Of a stretch of 45,818 nt of DNA, positions 32,054 through 40,796 are shown in pieces. This stretch comes from Ignavibacteria bacterium (GTDB lineage Bacteria > Bacteroidota > Ignavibacteria > Tepidaquicellales > OLB5), in assembly GCA_030835085.1 (NCBI GenBank), contig JAUQWQ010000175.1, positions 1-45,818 of the forward strand, in the 5' to 3' direction. The first letter of the stretch is position 1; each line of letters starts with the position of its first letter. The position numbers and the translations under genes are program-made. The notes under the pieces were generated by a model. The model ran no database searches. It worked only from the letters and a program-made list of their open reading frames with translations, and was not told where the DNA came from.

Positions 32054-32279
32054 CAATAAAGGTCATCTGCGACACTGAAATAAGTGAAATAATTCAGGTA
32101 AAAATCCTTTCATTCTTTAATCAATAAGCTAATTTTTTATGTTTAAGTTATTTAAACCAATTTTTTCGTCAAGTCACCTTTAAACCCCTAAAAAATATGA
32201 CTTATATCATTTGTTTATTTAGCCCGTTTTGTTAATTTTGTTAGATAATTTTTTTGAAAATAATCGGATAACAACAATA
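31640..32279. other. Gene-free interval before the transhydrogenase operon
   Basis: No gene is supported. After the first hairpin unit comes a short tandem run (TTCGTGAAATTTGTGAAATT, 31681-31700), then the second hairpin unit, further hairpins to 32053, and an AT-rich stretch with the transhydrogenase promoter. Confidence 0.7.
32210..32240 (+). promoter_or_regulatory. Bacteroidota-type promoter of the transhydrogenase operon
   Basis: TTTG (32210-32213), a 19-nt gap, then TAATTTTG (32233-32240), an exact fit to the TTTG-N19-TAnnTTTG consensus of Bacteroidota housekeeping promoters. Transcription would start near 32246-32250, which rules out the TTG at 32229 and supports the GTG at 32280 as start codon. 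Confidence 0.65.
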
Positions 32280-33404
32280 GTGGCTATAATAGGAATTCTC
32301 AAAGAGCCGGAAGGCGAAAACAGAGTAGTAGCGCTTCCGGAAATAGCAGCGCAGTTGGTAAAGATGAATTTTCAGGTCCTTGTCGAGAGCGGTGCAGGAA
32401 GCAAAGCTTTTGCAAGTGATGAAGACTACAAGGCGCTGGGCGCTGAAATAGGCGATAAAGCCAAGGTGCTTTCTTCATCAGATATCATCCTCAGAATAAA
32501 TTCACTTACGAAAGATGAGATCACAAAACTGAAAACAGGCTCAGTGGCATTTGCCATTTTCCAGCCGTTCTTTAACCCCGAAACAGTAAAGCTGCTTTTG
32601 GAACAAAAGGTATCGGGCTTCAGTCTTGAAACCATTCCAAGAACAACACGCGCCCAGTCAATGGATATTTTATCCTCGCAGGCAACTGTAGCAGGTTACA
32701 AAGCTGTTTTAGTTGCGGCATCAAATCTGCCAAAATTCTTCCCGATGTTCATGACTGCAGCAGGAAGTATTACTCCCGCCAAAGTACTGATACTCGGCGC
32801 AGGTGTTGCTGGTTTGCAGGCTATAGCGACCGCAAGAAAGCTTGGTTCAGTAGTGGAAGCATTTGATACGCGCAGCGCGGTTAAGGAAGAAGTAAATTCA
32901 CTTGGCGCGAAATTTGTTGAGGTCGAAGGCGCAAAAGATGATAAAGCTGCCGGCGGTTACGCGGTTGAGCAGACTGAGGAATTTAAAGCAAAACAAAGAC
33001 AGGTCATTCATGACCATGCGATAAAATCTGACGTGATAATTACAACTGCGCAGATACCGGGCAGAAAAGCCCCTGTGCTTATCACAAAAGAAACAGTTAA
33101 GGCCATGAAAAAAGGCGCTGTAATAGTTGATCTTGCGGCATCAACAGGCGGAAACTGTGAACTTTCAAAGAATGAAGAAACAGTGGATGTTGACGGTGTA
33201 AAAATAATAGGTTCATCATTTTTACCTTCAACTATACCGTTTGACGCAAGCAAGATGTTCGGCAAGAACGTTCTTACTTTCCTGAAGCTCATATTGAAAG
33301 ACGGCCAGATCAACCTGAACTTTGAAGATGACCTTGTAAAAGGAACATGCATTACACATAACGGTGAAATAGTTAACGAGAAATTAAAAGAGGTGGTTAA
33401 ATAA
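32280..33404 (+). CDS. pntAA: NAD(P) transhydrogenase alpha subunit, part 1
   Basis: A 374-residue NAD(H)-binding (dI) subunit of the proton-translocating transhydrogenase. The GTG start gives VAIIGILKEPEGENRVVALPE, the family's normal N-terminus. VLILGAGVAGLQAIATARKLGSVVEAFDTR is the Rossmann loop, followed by the mobile-loop region and GAVIVDLAASTGGNCE. Split three-gene type (dI, small membrane part, beta), as in Rhodospirillum. The stop codon and the next ATG share one base. The complex transfers hydride between NADH and NADP+ driven by the proton gradient. Confidence 0.93.
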   Translation: MAIIGILKEPEGENRVVALPEIAAQLVKMNFQVLVESGAGSKAFASDEDYKALGAEIGDKAKVLSSSDIILRINSLTKDEITKLKTGSVAFAIFQPFFNPETVKLLLEQKVSGFSLETIPRTTRAQSMDILSSQATVAGYKAVLVAASNLPKFFPMFMTAAGSITPAKVLILGAGVAGLQAIATARKLGSVVEAFDTRSAVKEEVNSLGAKFVEVEGAKDDKAAGGYAVEQTEEFKAKQRQVIHDHAIKSDVIITTAQIPGRKAPVLITKETVKAMKKGAVIVDLAASTGGNCELSKNEETVDVDGVKIIGSSFLPSTIPFDASKMFGKNVLTFLKLILKDGQINLNFEDDLVKGTCITHNGEIVNEKLKEVVK

Positions 33405-33715
33405 TGGAACAGGTACTAAGCTTCATAAGTGAGAATATCAGGTTCATTTACCTGCTCATTCTCATGGTTTTCCTCGGGATCGAGGTAATATCACACGTTC
33501 CTTCGGTTCTGCACACTCCGCTGATGTCAGGCGCTAACGCCATTCACGGTGTGGTAATAGTGGGAGCTATTATTGTAATGGGAAGGGCAGAGCCCGATAA
33601 TTACCTGGCTCTTACACTGGGTTTTATATCGGTAATATTAGGCACATTAAATGTAGTAGGCGGGTTTGTAGTAACAGACCGCATGCTGGAAATGTTTAAG
33701 AAGAAGAAAAAATGA
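33404..33715 (+). CDS. pntAB: NAD(P) transhydrogenase alpha subunit, part 2 (membrane)
   Basis: A 103-residue membrane subunit with three hydrophobic helices: FIYLLILMVFLGIEVISHVP, ANAIHGVVIVGAIIVMG and YLALTLGFISVILGTLNVVGGFVVTDRML. The VPSVLHTPLMSGANAIHG motif is the family signature. It is part of the dII proton channel with PntB. TAATG overlap with the previous gene; the next gene starts one base after its stop. Confidence 0.93.
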   Translation: MEQVLSFISENIRFIYLLILMVFLGIEVISHVPSVLHTPLMSGANAIHGVVIVGAIIVMGRAEPDNYLALTLGFISVILGTLNVVGGFVVTDRMLEMFKKKKK

Positions 33716-33716
33716 C

Positions 33717-35096
33717 ATGGAAAAATATATAGTTGATATAATTTACTTAATAGGCTCGGTCTCATTTATTTTAGGTTTAAAAATGCTGAGCCATCCTGAT
33801 ACTGCCAGAAGGGGAAACCTTTACGCAGCAGCAGGTATGATACTTGCGATACTTGGTACTATCTTTTTAGAACCGGGAATTGGGAATCTTATATGGATCT
33901 TTGGCGGTATTGTTATCGGTACTGTTGTAGGATGGATAGCCGCTAAACGGGTTAAGATGACAGCTATGCCGCAGATGGTTTCACTCTTTAACGGAATGGG
34001 CGGCGCATGCGCAGCTGTTATTTCCATTGTTGAGTATACCAAACATGACTTCAGTCATGGCGGAGCTGCTTTGGTTGCGATAATCATGGCCGGTTTGATA
34101 ATAGGTACCGTATCATTTACAGGCAGTATGATTGCTTTCGGAAAACTTAACGGTAATATTGGCGATAAAGTATTTCCGGGACAGAAATTCATTAACCTGG
34201 TAATTTTACTTGCTGCAGTCGGACTCGCAACATACCTTTCAATGCAGCCTGTAGCTGATAACATGCTTCTCTACGTTGTTCTTGGTATCGCAGTTCTTTA
34301 CGGAGTAATGTTTGTAATGCCTATTGGCGGCGCAGATATGCCGGTAGTGATATCACTGCTTAACTCCTTTACAGGCGTTGCAGCAGCTTTTGCCGGATTT
34401 GTTTACAACAACCAGGTTATGTTAACAGGCGGTATCCTTGTAGGATCAGCCGGTACGATATTAACAATCCTTATGTGCAAAGCCATGAACCGCTCTTTAT
34501 TCAATGTAATAGCAGGTGCATTCGGCACTGCCGGCGGCGCAGTTGGCGGCGATAAACAGCAGGGTACCGTTAAAGAAATTTCAGCTTCTGATGCAGCAGT
34601 ATTACTGGCTTATTCAAAGAAAGTATTCATAGTTCCGGGTTACGGACTTGCTGTTGCACAGGCACAGCATACCTGCCATGAGCTTGAAAAACTTCTTGAA
34701 GAAAAAGGCGTTGAAGTTAAATACGCTATTCACCCGGTTGCAGGCAGAATGCCGGGTCATATGAACGTGCTTCTTGCAGAAGCAGATGTTCCGTATGATA
34801 AGCTTCTTGAAATGGAAGATGCAAACGGCGAAATGCCTAATACGGATGTAAGCATTATTATCGGTGCAAATGACGTTGTAAATCCTGCTGCAAGGCATGA
34901 CCAGTCCAGCCCGATATACGGAATGCCGATACTTGATGTTGATAAATCAGCTAACGTGATAATTATGAAACGCTCAATGGCAGCGGGTTACGCAGGTATT
35001 GATAACGAGCTGTTCTACTATCCGAACAACCGTATGTTATTTGGTGATGCAAAAGCATCATTGCAGAAATTAGTTACTGAAGTAAAAGCGTTATAA
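33717..35096 (+). CDS. pntB: NAD(P) transhydrogenase beta subunit
   Basis: A 459-residue subunit. Residues 1 to about 270 are membrane helices (TVVGWIAAKRVKMTAMPQMVSLFNGMGGACA, PIGGADMPVVISLLNSFTGVAAAFAGF). The C-terminal NADP(H)-binding dIII domain has VPGYGLAVAQAQHTCHELEKLLEEKGVEVKYAIHPVAGRMPGHMNVLLAEADVPYD, GANDVVNPAA and MKRSMAAGYAGIDNELFY. All expected motifs are intact, so the operon is likely active in supplying NADPH. Confidence 0.95.
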   Translation: MEKYIVDIIYLIGSVSFILGLKMLSHPDTARRGNLYAAAGMILAILGTIFLEPGIGNLIWIFGGIVIGTVVGWIAAKRVKMTAMPQMVSLFNGMGGACAAVISIVEYTKHDFSHGGAALVAIIMAGLIIGTVSFTGSMIAFGKLNGNIGDKVFPGQKFINLVILLAAVGLATYLSMQPVADNMLLYVVLGIAVLYGVMFVMPIGGADMPVVISLLNSFTGVAAAFAGFVYNNQVMLTGGILVGSAGTILTILMCKAMNRSLFNVIAGAFGTAGGAVGGDKQQGTVKEISASDAAVLLAYSKKVFIVPGYGLAVAQAQHTCHELEKLLEEKGVEVKYAIHPVAGRMPGHMNVLLAEADVPYDKLLEMEDANGEMPNTDVSIIIGANDVVNPAARHDQSSPIYGMPILDVDKSANVIIMKRSMAAGYAGIDNELFYYPNNRMLFGDAKASLQKLVTEVKAL

Positions 35097-35135
35097 GATA
35101 TAGATTCTTGGTTACATTATAGTTAATTGAAAGAA

Positions 35136-35164
35136 AAAGGACACTGAAAATGTGTCCTTTCTTC
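35136..35164 (+). terminator. Terminator of the transhydrogenase operon
   Basis: Arms AAAGGACAC (35136-35144) and GTGTCCTTT (35152-35160) around loop TGAAAAT, followed by a T-rich run. It lies 40 nt after the pntB stop. Confidence 0.8.
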
Positions 35165-35268
35165 TTTATCCTGTTATATTTCTTTCATCCAAAAGGGTGG
35201 AATTTGCGTATATCCTTATGAGTTTATTTAAGAAACTTTAATTACGATATTTATATTGATTTATAATA

Positions 35269-36570
35269 ATGGGGATACCAAAACACGTTATATTTATAGT
35301 GTTATTTTACATAGTGTTAGCTGATTCTGTTTTGTTAACGCAATGGTCAAGAATAAACACTTCAGGCAGTGTGCCGCATTTAAAAAATGCGTCAGCAATT
35401 TATGACCCTCTGGGCAACAGGATGATTGTATTTGGAGGGAGGAATGCAGCCGGAGAGCCTTCCGATATGATATGGAGCCTGAACCTTATGAACAACTCCT
35501 GGATGCAGATCATGCCAAACGGCGGACCCAATCCCCATGCAAGATACACACATAACCTCCATTACCATCAGAACGCAAATGCAATGATAATGTGGTCAGG
35601 GCAGGGTGTTTCATCCGCAGTCTATAACGATGTATGGAAATTCAGTTTTGCATCCAACAGCTGGTCTCAATTGTGGCCGGATGGCAATGCCAGCGGTGTG
35701 CCGCTTAAGAGATACGGTACAGCATCGGTTTTCGAACCTGTCTCGGGAATGATAACAACCTTTGCCGGTTTTACAACAAACGGCAGGTTTGATGATACAT
35801 GGACTTTTGACGCGGTAAATATACTTTGGCAGGATAGAACAAGTTCTGTGCATCCTCCTAAACGCTGCCTGCACTCGGCAGTTTACGCAAATGATCTTGG
35901 AAGGTTCGTGATTTACGGGGGACAGGATACCGGACCGCTGGATGATATTTGGCAATGCACATTAAGCAATTACCAGTGGGCAAATATTACTCCGGCAATA
36001 AAGCCGCCCGCAAGGTTCTGGAATACGATGATTTATTACTCGGGAGGGAATATTATTATTTTTGGCGGTCTGGGTACATCTGCAAGGAACGATATGTGGA
36101 AATACAGAATGTCAGAAAATTCGTGGGAATATATTAACCCCGGTTCATCAGTGCCGGCGGCACGGTGGGGCCATACCGCTGTTTATATTTCATCCCAGGA
36201 TAGAATGATAATTTTCGGCGGCGAAGGAGACTCTTTATATAAGGATACCTGGCAATATAACAATGTAAGCGCAATCGGAATAGAGCCCATATCAAATGTT
36301 ATTCCTGATGAATATTCACTGGAGCAGAATTACCCGAACCCGTTTAATCCGGTTACAAATATCGGATTTCGGATCGCAGAATCCGGATCAGTGAAGCTTG
36401 CTGTATACGATATGTTGGGAAAAGAAGTTCAGGTTTTAGTTGAACAAGAACTCCGGCAGGGAATTTATAATATTCAATGGGATGCAGGTAGTTTTCCAAG
36501 CGGAGTGTATTATTATCAATTAAGCTCCGGCAGCTTTATGCAGGCAAAGAAGATGATTTTGGTTAAATAA
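35269..36570 (+). CDS. T9SS-secreted kelch-repeat protein
   Basis: A 433-residue secreted protein with signal peptide (KHVIFIVLFYIVLADSVLL). About six kelch-type blades follow, each with a pattern like AIYDPLGNRMIVFGGRN ... DMIWSLNLMNNSWMQI: double Gly then spaced Tyr/Trp. The C-terminal T9SS domain starts near LEQNYPNPFNPVTNIGFRI and ends KKMILVK. It would form a six-blade propeller at the surface. Partner unknown. Stands alone, with a terminator after it. Confidence 0.9.
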   Translation: MGIPKHVIFIVLFYIVLADSVLLTQWSRINTSGSVPHLKNASAIYDPLGNRMIVFGGRNAAGEPSDMIWSLNLMNNSWMQIMPNGGPNPHARYTHNLHYHQNANAMIMWSGQGVSSAVYNDVWKFSFASNSWSQLWPDGNASGVPLKRYGTASVFEPVSGMITTFAGFTTNGRFDDTWTFDAVNILWQDRTSSVHPPKRCLHSAVYANDLGRFVIYGGQDTGPLDDIWQCTLSNYQWANITPAIKPPARFWNTMIYYSGGNIIIFGGLGTSARNDMWKYRMSENSWEYINPGSSVPAARWGHTAVYISSQDRMIIFGGEGDSLYKDTWQYNNVSAIGIEPISNVIPDEYSLEQNYPNPFNPVTNIGFRIAESGSVKLAVYDMLGKEVQVLVEQELRQGIYNIQWDAGSFPSGVYYYQLSSGSFMQAKKMILVK

Positions 36571-36611
36571 AAAATTTGTAAGTGGTTTAAATATTTATGT
36601 TTTACGCTAAA

Positions 36612-36640
36612 AGTCGGGTTGTTAACCCGACTATTTTTTT
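36612..36640 (+). terminator. Rho-independent terminator with 3-nt loop
   Basis: Arms AGTCGGGTT (36612-36620) and AACCCGACT (36624-36632) around GTT, then ATTTTTTT. It ends the kelch gene's transcript. Confidence 0.85.
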
Positions 36641-36741
36641 GATTGATTAGCGTTAAATTTTTGAGTATTTTTACTGTTTAGGCTAAAATTAACAATTACT
36701 TAACAGAAGTGCCCGTTTTTTAGGGAAAAAAACAACAGAAA

Positions 36742-37806
36742 ATGTCAAGAATAGAAATTATTAAAGGATTCCTTACTGAATTAAATCTGGATGCAATATA
36801 CATTACGCACATACCAAATATTCGTTATATAAGCGGATTCTCGGGTTCTTCAGCGTACATTATAATTACAAAAGATAAAAATTATTTTTTCACAGATTTC
36901 CGTTATAAGACTCAGTCAGCCGAACAGGTTAAGGGTTTTGAAATTGAGGTCAATTTTTCACCTGCGGTAAAAATAAAAGAAACGATACTTAATGCGAAGC
37001 TGGTTAATATCGGTTTTGAATCGACCCATTTAACAATTCACCAGCTTGAACAATTGAAGGAATCACTGCCGGGTGTGAATTTTGTAAGCGTACCTGAAAG
37101 AATTGAAAAGCTTACAATGATAAAAACACCCGATGAAATAGCAAAAATAAAAGCCGCATGTGAAATAACTGACAGGGTTTTTACTAAGCTGCTTGAAATT
37201 ATCAAACCGGGTATGAAGGAGAGCGATGTATCTGCGGAAATTTCATACTGGCATAAAAAATACGGTGCTGAAAAGGATTCATTTGACCCCATAGTTGCAA
37301 GCGGCTGGCGCGGAGCGCTTCCGCATGGTATGGCAAGCCAAAAGGTGATCGAGTCAGGTGAGATGGTCACCCTGGATTTTGGATGTATCTATGAAGGTTT
37401 CTGCAGTGATATGACCAGAACAATAGCTGTTGGCAAGCCTAAGAGCGATGAAATGGTAAAGATATATGATGTAGTACTTCAATCACAGTTGCTTGCTGTT
37501 AAAGCTGCGAAAGCTGGAGCAGTTACAAAAGACCTGGATACAATATCACGTGATTTTATAAACTCACACGGTTATGAAGGAAAGTTCGGGCACGGTTTAG
37601 GTCACGGGCTTGGAATAGAAGTTCACGAAATGCCAAGCGTTAGCCAGAGGATGGATATGACAATACCCGAAAACGTAGTGTTTACAATAGAGCCGGGTAT
37701 TTATATTGAAGGGCTTGGGGGCGTAAGGATAGAAGATGATGTGGTTACCAAAGCCGGCGGATGCGATGTTCTGAATAAATCACCCAAAGAACTGATAATA
37801 ATCTAA
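36742..37806 (+). CDS. Xaa-Pro aminopeptidase/dipeptidase (M24B)
   Basis: A 354-residue metallopeptidase. The N-terminal creatinase-like domain is about 1-125 (IYITHIPNIRYISGFSGSSAYIIIT). The catalytic domain has all five dimetal ligands in place: VTLDFGCIYEGFCSDMTRT (two Asp), GHGLGHGLGIEVHE (His), FTIEPGIY (Glu) and GGVRIEDDVV (Glu). It trims proline-containing dipeptides or peptides in the cytoplasm. Length fits the PepQ/YqhT branch. Spacing of 48 nt to the glycosyltransferase suggests possible co-transcription. Confidence 0.93.
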   Translation: MSRIEIIKGFLTELNLDAIYITHIPNIRYISGFSGSSAYIIITKDKNYFFTDFRYKTQSAEQVKGFEIEVNFSPAVKIKETILNAKLVNIGFESTHLTIHQLEQLKESLPGVNFVSVPERIEKLTMIKTPDEIAKIKAACEITDRVFTKLLEIIKPGMKESDVSAEISYWHKKYGAEKDSFDPIVASGWRGALPHGMASQKVIESGEMVTLDFGCIYEGFCSDMTRTIAVGKPKSDEMVKIYDVVLQSQLLAVKAAKAGAVTKDLDTISRDFINSHGYEGKFGHGLGHGLGIEVHEMPSVSQRMDMTIPENVVFTIEPGIYIEGLGGVRIEDDVVTKAGGCDVLNKSPKELIII

Positions 37807-37854
37807 TTGTAAATCAGCATTGATATAGTCAATGCAATCTCAAAGAATATATAT

Positions 37855-39183
37855 TTGAAAAAAGTTTTAGTAATAACGCATGATTATCCACCGTTGGGCA
37901 AGGGGAGTGTACTGCGCCCGCTTAAGTTCAGCAAGTATTTCAGAAATTACGGCTGGGAGCCTATCGTGCTTACATCAACCCCAAGGTCATATTACTTCAG
38001 GGATAACAGCCTGCTCAGGGAATCGGAATCATGCGGAATAAAAGTATACAGAACACCCGGAAGCGGTAATAATCTGCTTACCGGCAGAAAGCTGAAAGAT
38101 CTTCCGAATGAAGGTCCGAGAATTTTAAAACGCAAGCTCAGCCGTTACCGCAAACAGCCCGATGAACACAGAAGCTGGATTAATAAAGCTGTGAAGCTTG
38201 GCAAAGAAATTATTGAGTCACATAAAATTGAAATAATTTACGCTACCGGTCCTTCGTTCACGGCGCTTATTGCAGCGGGTGAATTAAAGGAGAAATTCAA
38301 AATTCCCCTTGTTACCGATTACCAGGATTCATGGCTGCACTCACCAGGCGCTTATTACCCCATGGGGTATCACCGCCTGCGCAACTTAAAGCTTGAGCAG
38401 GAAGTGATCAAGGTAACAGATGAGATAATCACAACTAACCGAAGGATAAAGGAATACCTTATTGAGGAGTATGATTACCTGAGGCATGAGGATATTAATA
38501 TAATTCATCATGGATATGATAATGATGACCTGAAGCTGGCAGCTGAGGGTCCGTTGCCGGAAAAACCCAAAATGCGTTTCACAACTTCGGGAAACTTCTT
38601 TGACCTGGTTACCCCGAAATACTTTTTTGAAGGCATGCGCCTGGCTTTTGAAAAAAAGCCGGAAATGCGCGGGAAGATAGAAGCGTGTTTCATCGGGGGA
38701 CTTTCAAAGGAAAATCTGAAGCTTATACAAAAAAATAATGTATCAGACTCGGTAATAAATCCCGGGTATGTTGATCACATTGAATCGATTAAATACCTGA
38801 TGGCAAGTGATGTGTTATGGTTTATGATTGATAAAGGTGTTGGTGATGAAGTAATTGCGCCGGTAAGACTTGCCGAGTACTTTGGCGTACGCAAGCCAAT
38901 ACTTGCCTGTGTGCCGGATGGCGCTGCGAAGCAGCTTATGCGCGATTATGACGCAGTGAGGATATGCGAACCGGATGAACCTGAAGATATTGCCACACTG
39001 ATAATTGAATACTATGAGCTTTATACAAAACGTATGATGCCTATTGCAAATGAGGAAGTAGTAAGGAAATTCAATATAGATAAATTGACTTACCAGTTGG
39101 TACGGTATTTTGAGTTCCTGCGTGATATTCCGCCGGAGTTTGGTATACGAAAGGCGAAGCCTGCTGTAGAGAATGAGTATTGA
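37855..39183 (+). CDS. Glycosyltransferase, GT4-like (group 1)
   Basis: A 442-residue cytoplasmic glycosyltransferase read from TTG (KKVLVITHDYPPLGKGSVLRPLKFSKYF). The N-terminal Rossmann domain includes IIYATGPSFTALIAAGELKEKFKIPLVTDYQDSW. The C-terminal domain has FTTSGNFFDL, NPGYVDHIESIKYLMASDVLW and PVRLAEYFGVRKPILACVPDG, the nucleotide-sugar binding part with the Glu in AEYFG. Likely acts in surface polysaccharide or glycolipid synthesis. A 100-bp TIR element begins 2 nt after its stop. Confidence 0.83.
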   Translation: MKKVLVITHDYPPLGKGSVLRPLKFSKYFRNYGWEPIVLTSTPRSYYFRDNSLLRESESCGIKVYRTPGSGNNLLTGRKLKDLPNEGPRILKRKLSRYRKQPDEHRSWINKAVKLGKEIIESHKIEIIYATGPSFTALIAAGELKEKFKIPLVTDYQDSWLHSPGAYYPMGYHRLRNLKLEQEVIKVTDEIITTNRRIKEYLIEEYDYLRHEDINIIHHGYDNDDLKLAAEGPLPEKPKMRFTTSGNFFDLVTPKYFFEGMRLAFEKKPEMRGKIEACFIGGLSKENLKLIQKNNVSDSVINPGYVDHIESIKYLMASDVLWFMIDKGVGDEVIAPVRLAEYFGVRKPILACVPDGAAKQLMRDYDAVRICEPDEPEDIATLIIEYYELYTKRMMPIANEEVVRKFNIDKLTYQLVRYFEFLRDIPPEFGIRKAKPAVENEY

Positions 39184-39185
39184 AA

Positions 39186-39286
39186 CCTCACCCCCGTCCC
39201 CCTCTCCTACAAGGAGAGGGGGGGACATTCCTGAAATTTTGGGTTTGACTCCCCTCTCCCTTCGGGAGAGGGGATTGGGGGTGAGG
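39186..39286 (+). repeat. 101-bp TIR element, copy 1
   Basis: Perfect 10-bp terminal inverted repeats CCTCACCCCC (39186-39195) and GGGGGTGAGG (39277-39286). Inside are two hairpins: CCCCTCTCCT with AGGAGAGGGG (loop ACA), and CCCCTCTCCC with GGGAGAGGGG (loop TTC), separated by ATTCCTGAAATTTTGGGTTT. A second copy lies at 40952-41051 in the same orientation. MITE-like. Confidence 0.85.
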
Positions 39287-39302
39287 GAGAAATCAATTAT
39301 CT

Positions 39303-39339
39303 GTTTCCCAAACCTCCGGGGCGGACCAGTTTGGGAAAC
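39303..39339. repeat. Nested GTTTCCCAAAC hairpin
   Basis: Arms GTTTCCCAAAC (39303-39313) and GTTTGGGAAAC (39329-39339). The 15-nt loop itself contains a small stem TCCG / CGGA with loop GGG. The plain version at 39697-39722 has only a TCCA loop, so this looks like a hairpin inside a hairpin. Confidence 0.75.
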
Positions 39340-39397
39340 GAAATATACATTAAAAAAATTGTAACTATTATAGCATTCAAAATTAGTTTTAATGTTC

Positions 39398-39630
39398 TTT
39401 TTGTCTTGACACAAAAAGAACCAAAAAAGTCAAGGCTGATGAAAAACAGCTAAAACTTTTCGAACGCATTAGCTGCAAAAAATAAACTTCCTCTGCTAAA
39501 GCAGATTAAGTCCTTCGGCTCGTCACGCTTGATACGCACCATAGGTGCGATTTGCGTGACTCAAACAGATTTTTTGCACCTATTTATTGCGTTCTCAAGT
39601 TTTTCAACGCCGTTTTTCATAGGCCGTTTT
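39398..39630. repeat. TCTTGACACAAAAAG-type composite repeat
   Basis: It starts with TTTTTGTCTTGACACAAAAA (an inverted repeat TTTTTGT / ACAAAAA), goes through AAAAAAGTCAAGGCTGATGA and ends after tandem GCCGTTTTT words. In between, arms GTCACGC (39522-39528) and GCGTGAC (39554-39560) enclose a second stem CGCACC / GGTGCG with loop ATA. I recall similar starts in many Bacteroidota genomes, without a known role. Confidence 0.6.
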
Positions 39631-39696
39631 TATTACGTTGTTTGAATTAAATGTAAGAACGGAAAGCATGAGATGTAATTGTTAATTTAGTTTCCT

Positions 39697-39722
39697 GTTT
39701 CCCAAACTCCAGTTTGGGAAAC
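39697..39722. repeat. Plain GTTTCCCAAAC hairpin
   Basis: Perfect 11-bp arms GTTTCCCAAAC (39697-39707) and GTTTGGGAAAC (39712-39722) with loop TCCA. It lies 32 nt past the 3' end of the oxidoreductase gene, which runs on the minus strand, and might end its transcript, but there is no T-run. Confidence 0.8.
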
Positions 39723-39754
39723 GTAATCTATTTTGAGCTTTGGAATTTGGCATT

Positions 39755-40771
39755 TTATTTACTTTCCTCCATACTCTTATATATCCTTTCAATTATCTCA
39801 ACGGTTTTCATTCCCTCAAAAGCATTGGCTGCTATTGTGCCCCCTTTTGTCAAAACATCAATAACATTCTCATACACCTTTTCGTGGTTACTCATTGAGC
39901 CCTGGTAGAAGCCATAATCATTGGCGGGCCGCGAAGCGGGAAGTCCTTCTATTCTAAATCCGTCTATTGACTGGTATTCAAGTACATTTAAATACTGACC
40001 GCCTATCTTAACTGTACCATTATTGCCGAATACAGTAATTGAGCCTTCCATGTTTTGCTTATAGCTGTTGACCGTATAATTGATAGTGCATAAAGCTCCA
40101 TTTGTGAATTCACCAACAACAACACCTGTATCTTCAAATTCAACCAGCTCGTTATGAATGAAATTCCTGCCTATTCCGTTTAAAGTTTTAAAATCACCGA
40201 TAAGCCAATAGAGCAGATCAATGAAATGCGAGAACTGTGTGAAGAGCGTTCCGCCATCAATTGCTTTTTTGCCCTTCCAGTCTGATTGCCTGTAATACTC
40301 ATCATTGCGGTTCCAGAAGCAGTTGAGCTCAACACTTAGTATATTTCCCAACTTCCCTGAATCTATAACTTCTTTAAGCGCGGCGACGGGCGGATTGAAG
40401 CGGTTCTGTTTAACAATAAAAAGATCCTTGCCTGATTTATCGGCTTCTATCATCATCTTGTTGCACTCACTTACGCTTATTGCCATAGGTTTTTCGCAAA
40501 GTACATTCATGCCCGCATTTAGTGCAAGTATGGTATGCGCTGAATGAAATGAATTGGGTGTGCAAATGGATACAACATCGATATTTTTTTCTTTTTCAAG
40601 CAATTCTTCGATTGTTGTGTAAGGCTTAGCTGAGAATTTTTGCGCAAACTCGTTTGCGCGTCCGGGTTTAGTATCACATACAGCGGTAAGCTCTGCAATG
40701 CTGTTTATTATTTCCGCATGGCGCATTGCTATTCTGCCGCAGCCTATTATTGCAAATTTTAGCTTATTCAA
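39755..40771 (-). CDS. Gfo/Idh/MocA family NAD(P)-dependent oxidoreductase
   Basis: A 338-residue dehydrogenase. I place the start at a TTG (40771), which gives NKLKFAIIGCGRIAMRHAEII, the normal N-terminal Rossmann fold (GCGRIA). An open frame extends upstream to 40891, but that part lies in hairpin repeats and has no family match. The EKPMA motif (CEKPMAISVSECNKMM) carries the catalytic Lys, and FTQFSHFIDLLYWL the later His region. Such enzymes oxidise or reduce sugars or inositols, often nucleotide-sugars for surface glycans, which fits the glycosyltransferase nearby. Confidence 0.85.
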   Translation of the reverse strand: MNKLKFAIIGCGRIAMRHAEIINSIAELTAVCDTKPGRANEFAQKFSAKPYTTIEELLEKEKNIDVVSICTPNSFHSAHTILALNAGMNVLCEKPMAISVSECNKMMIEADKSGKDLFIVKQNRFNPPVAALKEVIDSGKLGNILSVELNCFWNRNDEYYRQSDWKGKKAIDGGTLFTQFSHFIDLLYWLIGDFKTLNGIGRNFIHNELVEFEDTGVVVGEFTNGALCTINYTVNSYKQNMEGSITVFGNNGTVKIGGQYLNVLEYQSIDGFRIEGLPASRPANDYGFYQGSMSNHEKVYENVIDVLTKGGTIAANAFEGMKTVEIIERIYKSMEESK

Positions 40772-40796
40772 TAAAAATAAGATTTTAAAGTTATTG

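Larger units (their letters stand above)
39184..39754. other. Gene-free repeat interval
   Basis: 571 bp without a gene. It holds a TIR element (39186-39286), a nested GTTTCCCAAAC hairpin (39303-39339), the TTTTTGTCTTGACACAAAAA-type repeat (about 39398-39440), a nested stem (39522-39560), tandem GCCGTTTTT words (about 39610-39630) and a plain GTTTCCCAAAC hairpin (39697-39722). Confidence 0.75.

Noticed and set aside
31783-32127. Small open frames of 70-90 codons
   Set aside because: They run straight through duplicated hairpin repeats.
32229-32279. TTG 32229 as start of the transhydrogenase alpha subunit
   Set aside because: It overlaps the predicted promoter box and adds residues not seen in the family.
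39173-39364. A 63-codon frame beginning in the glycosyltransferase end
   Set aside because: Its Pro/Arg-rich product is a translation of the TIR element.
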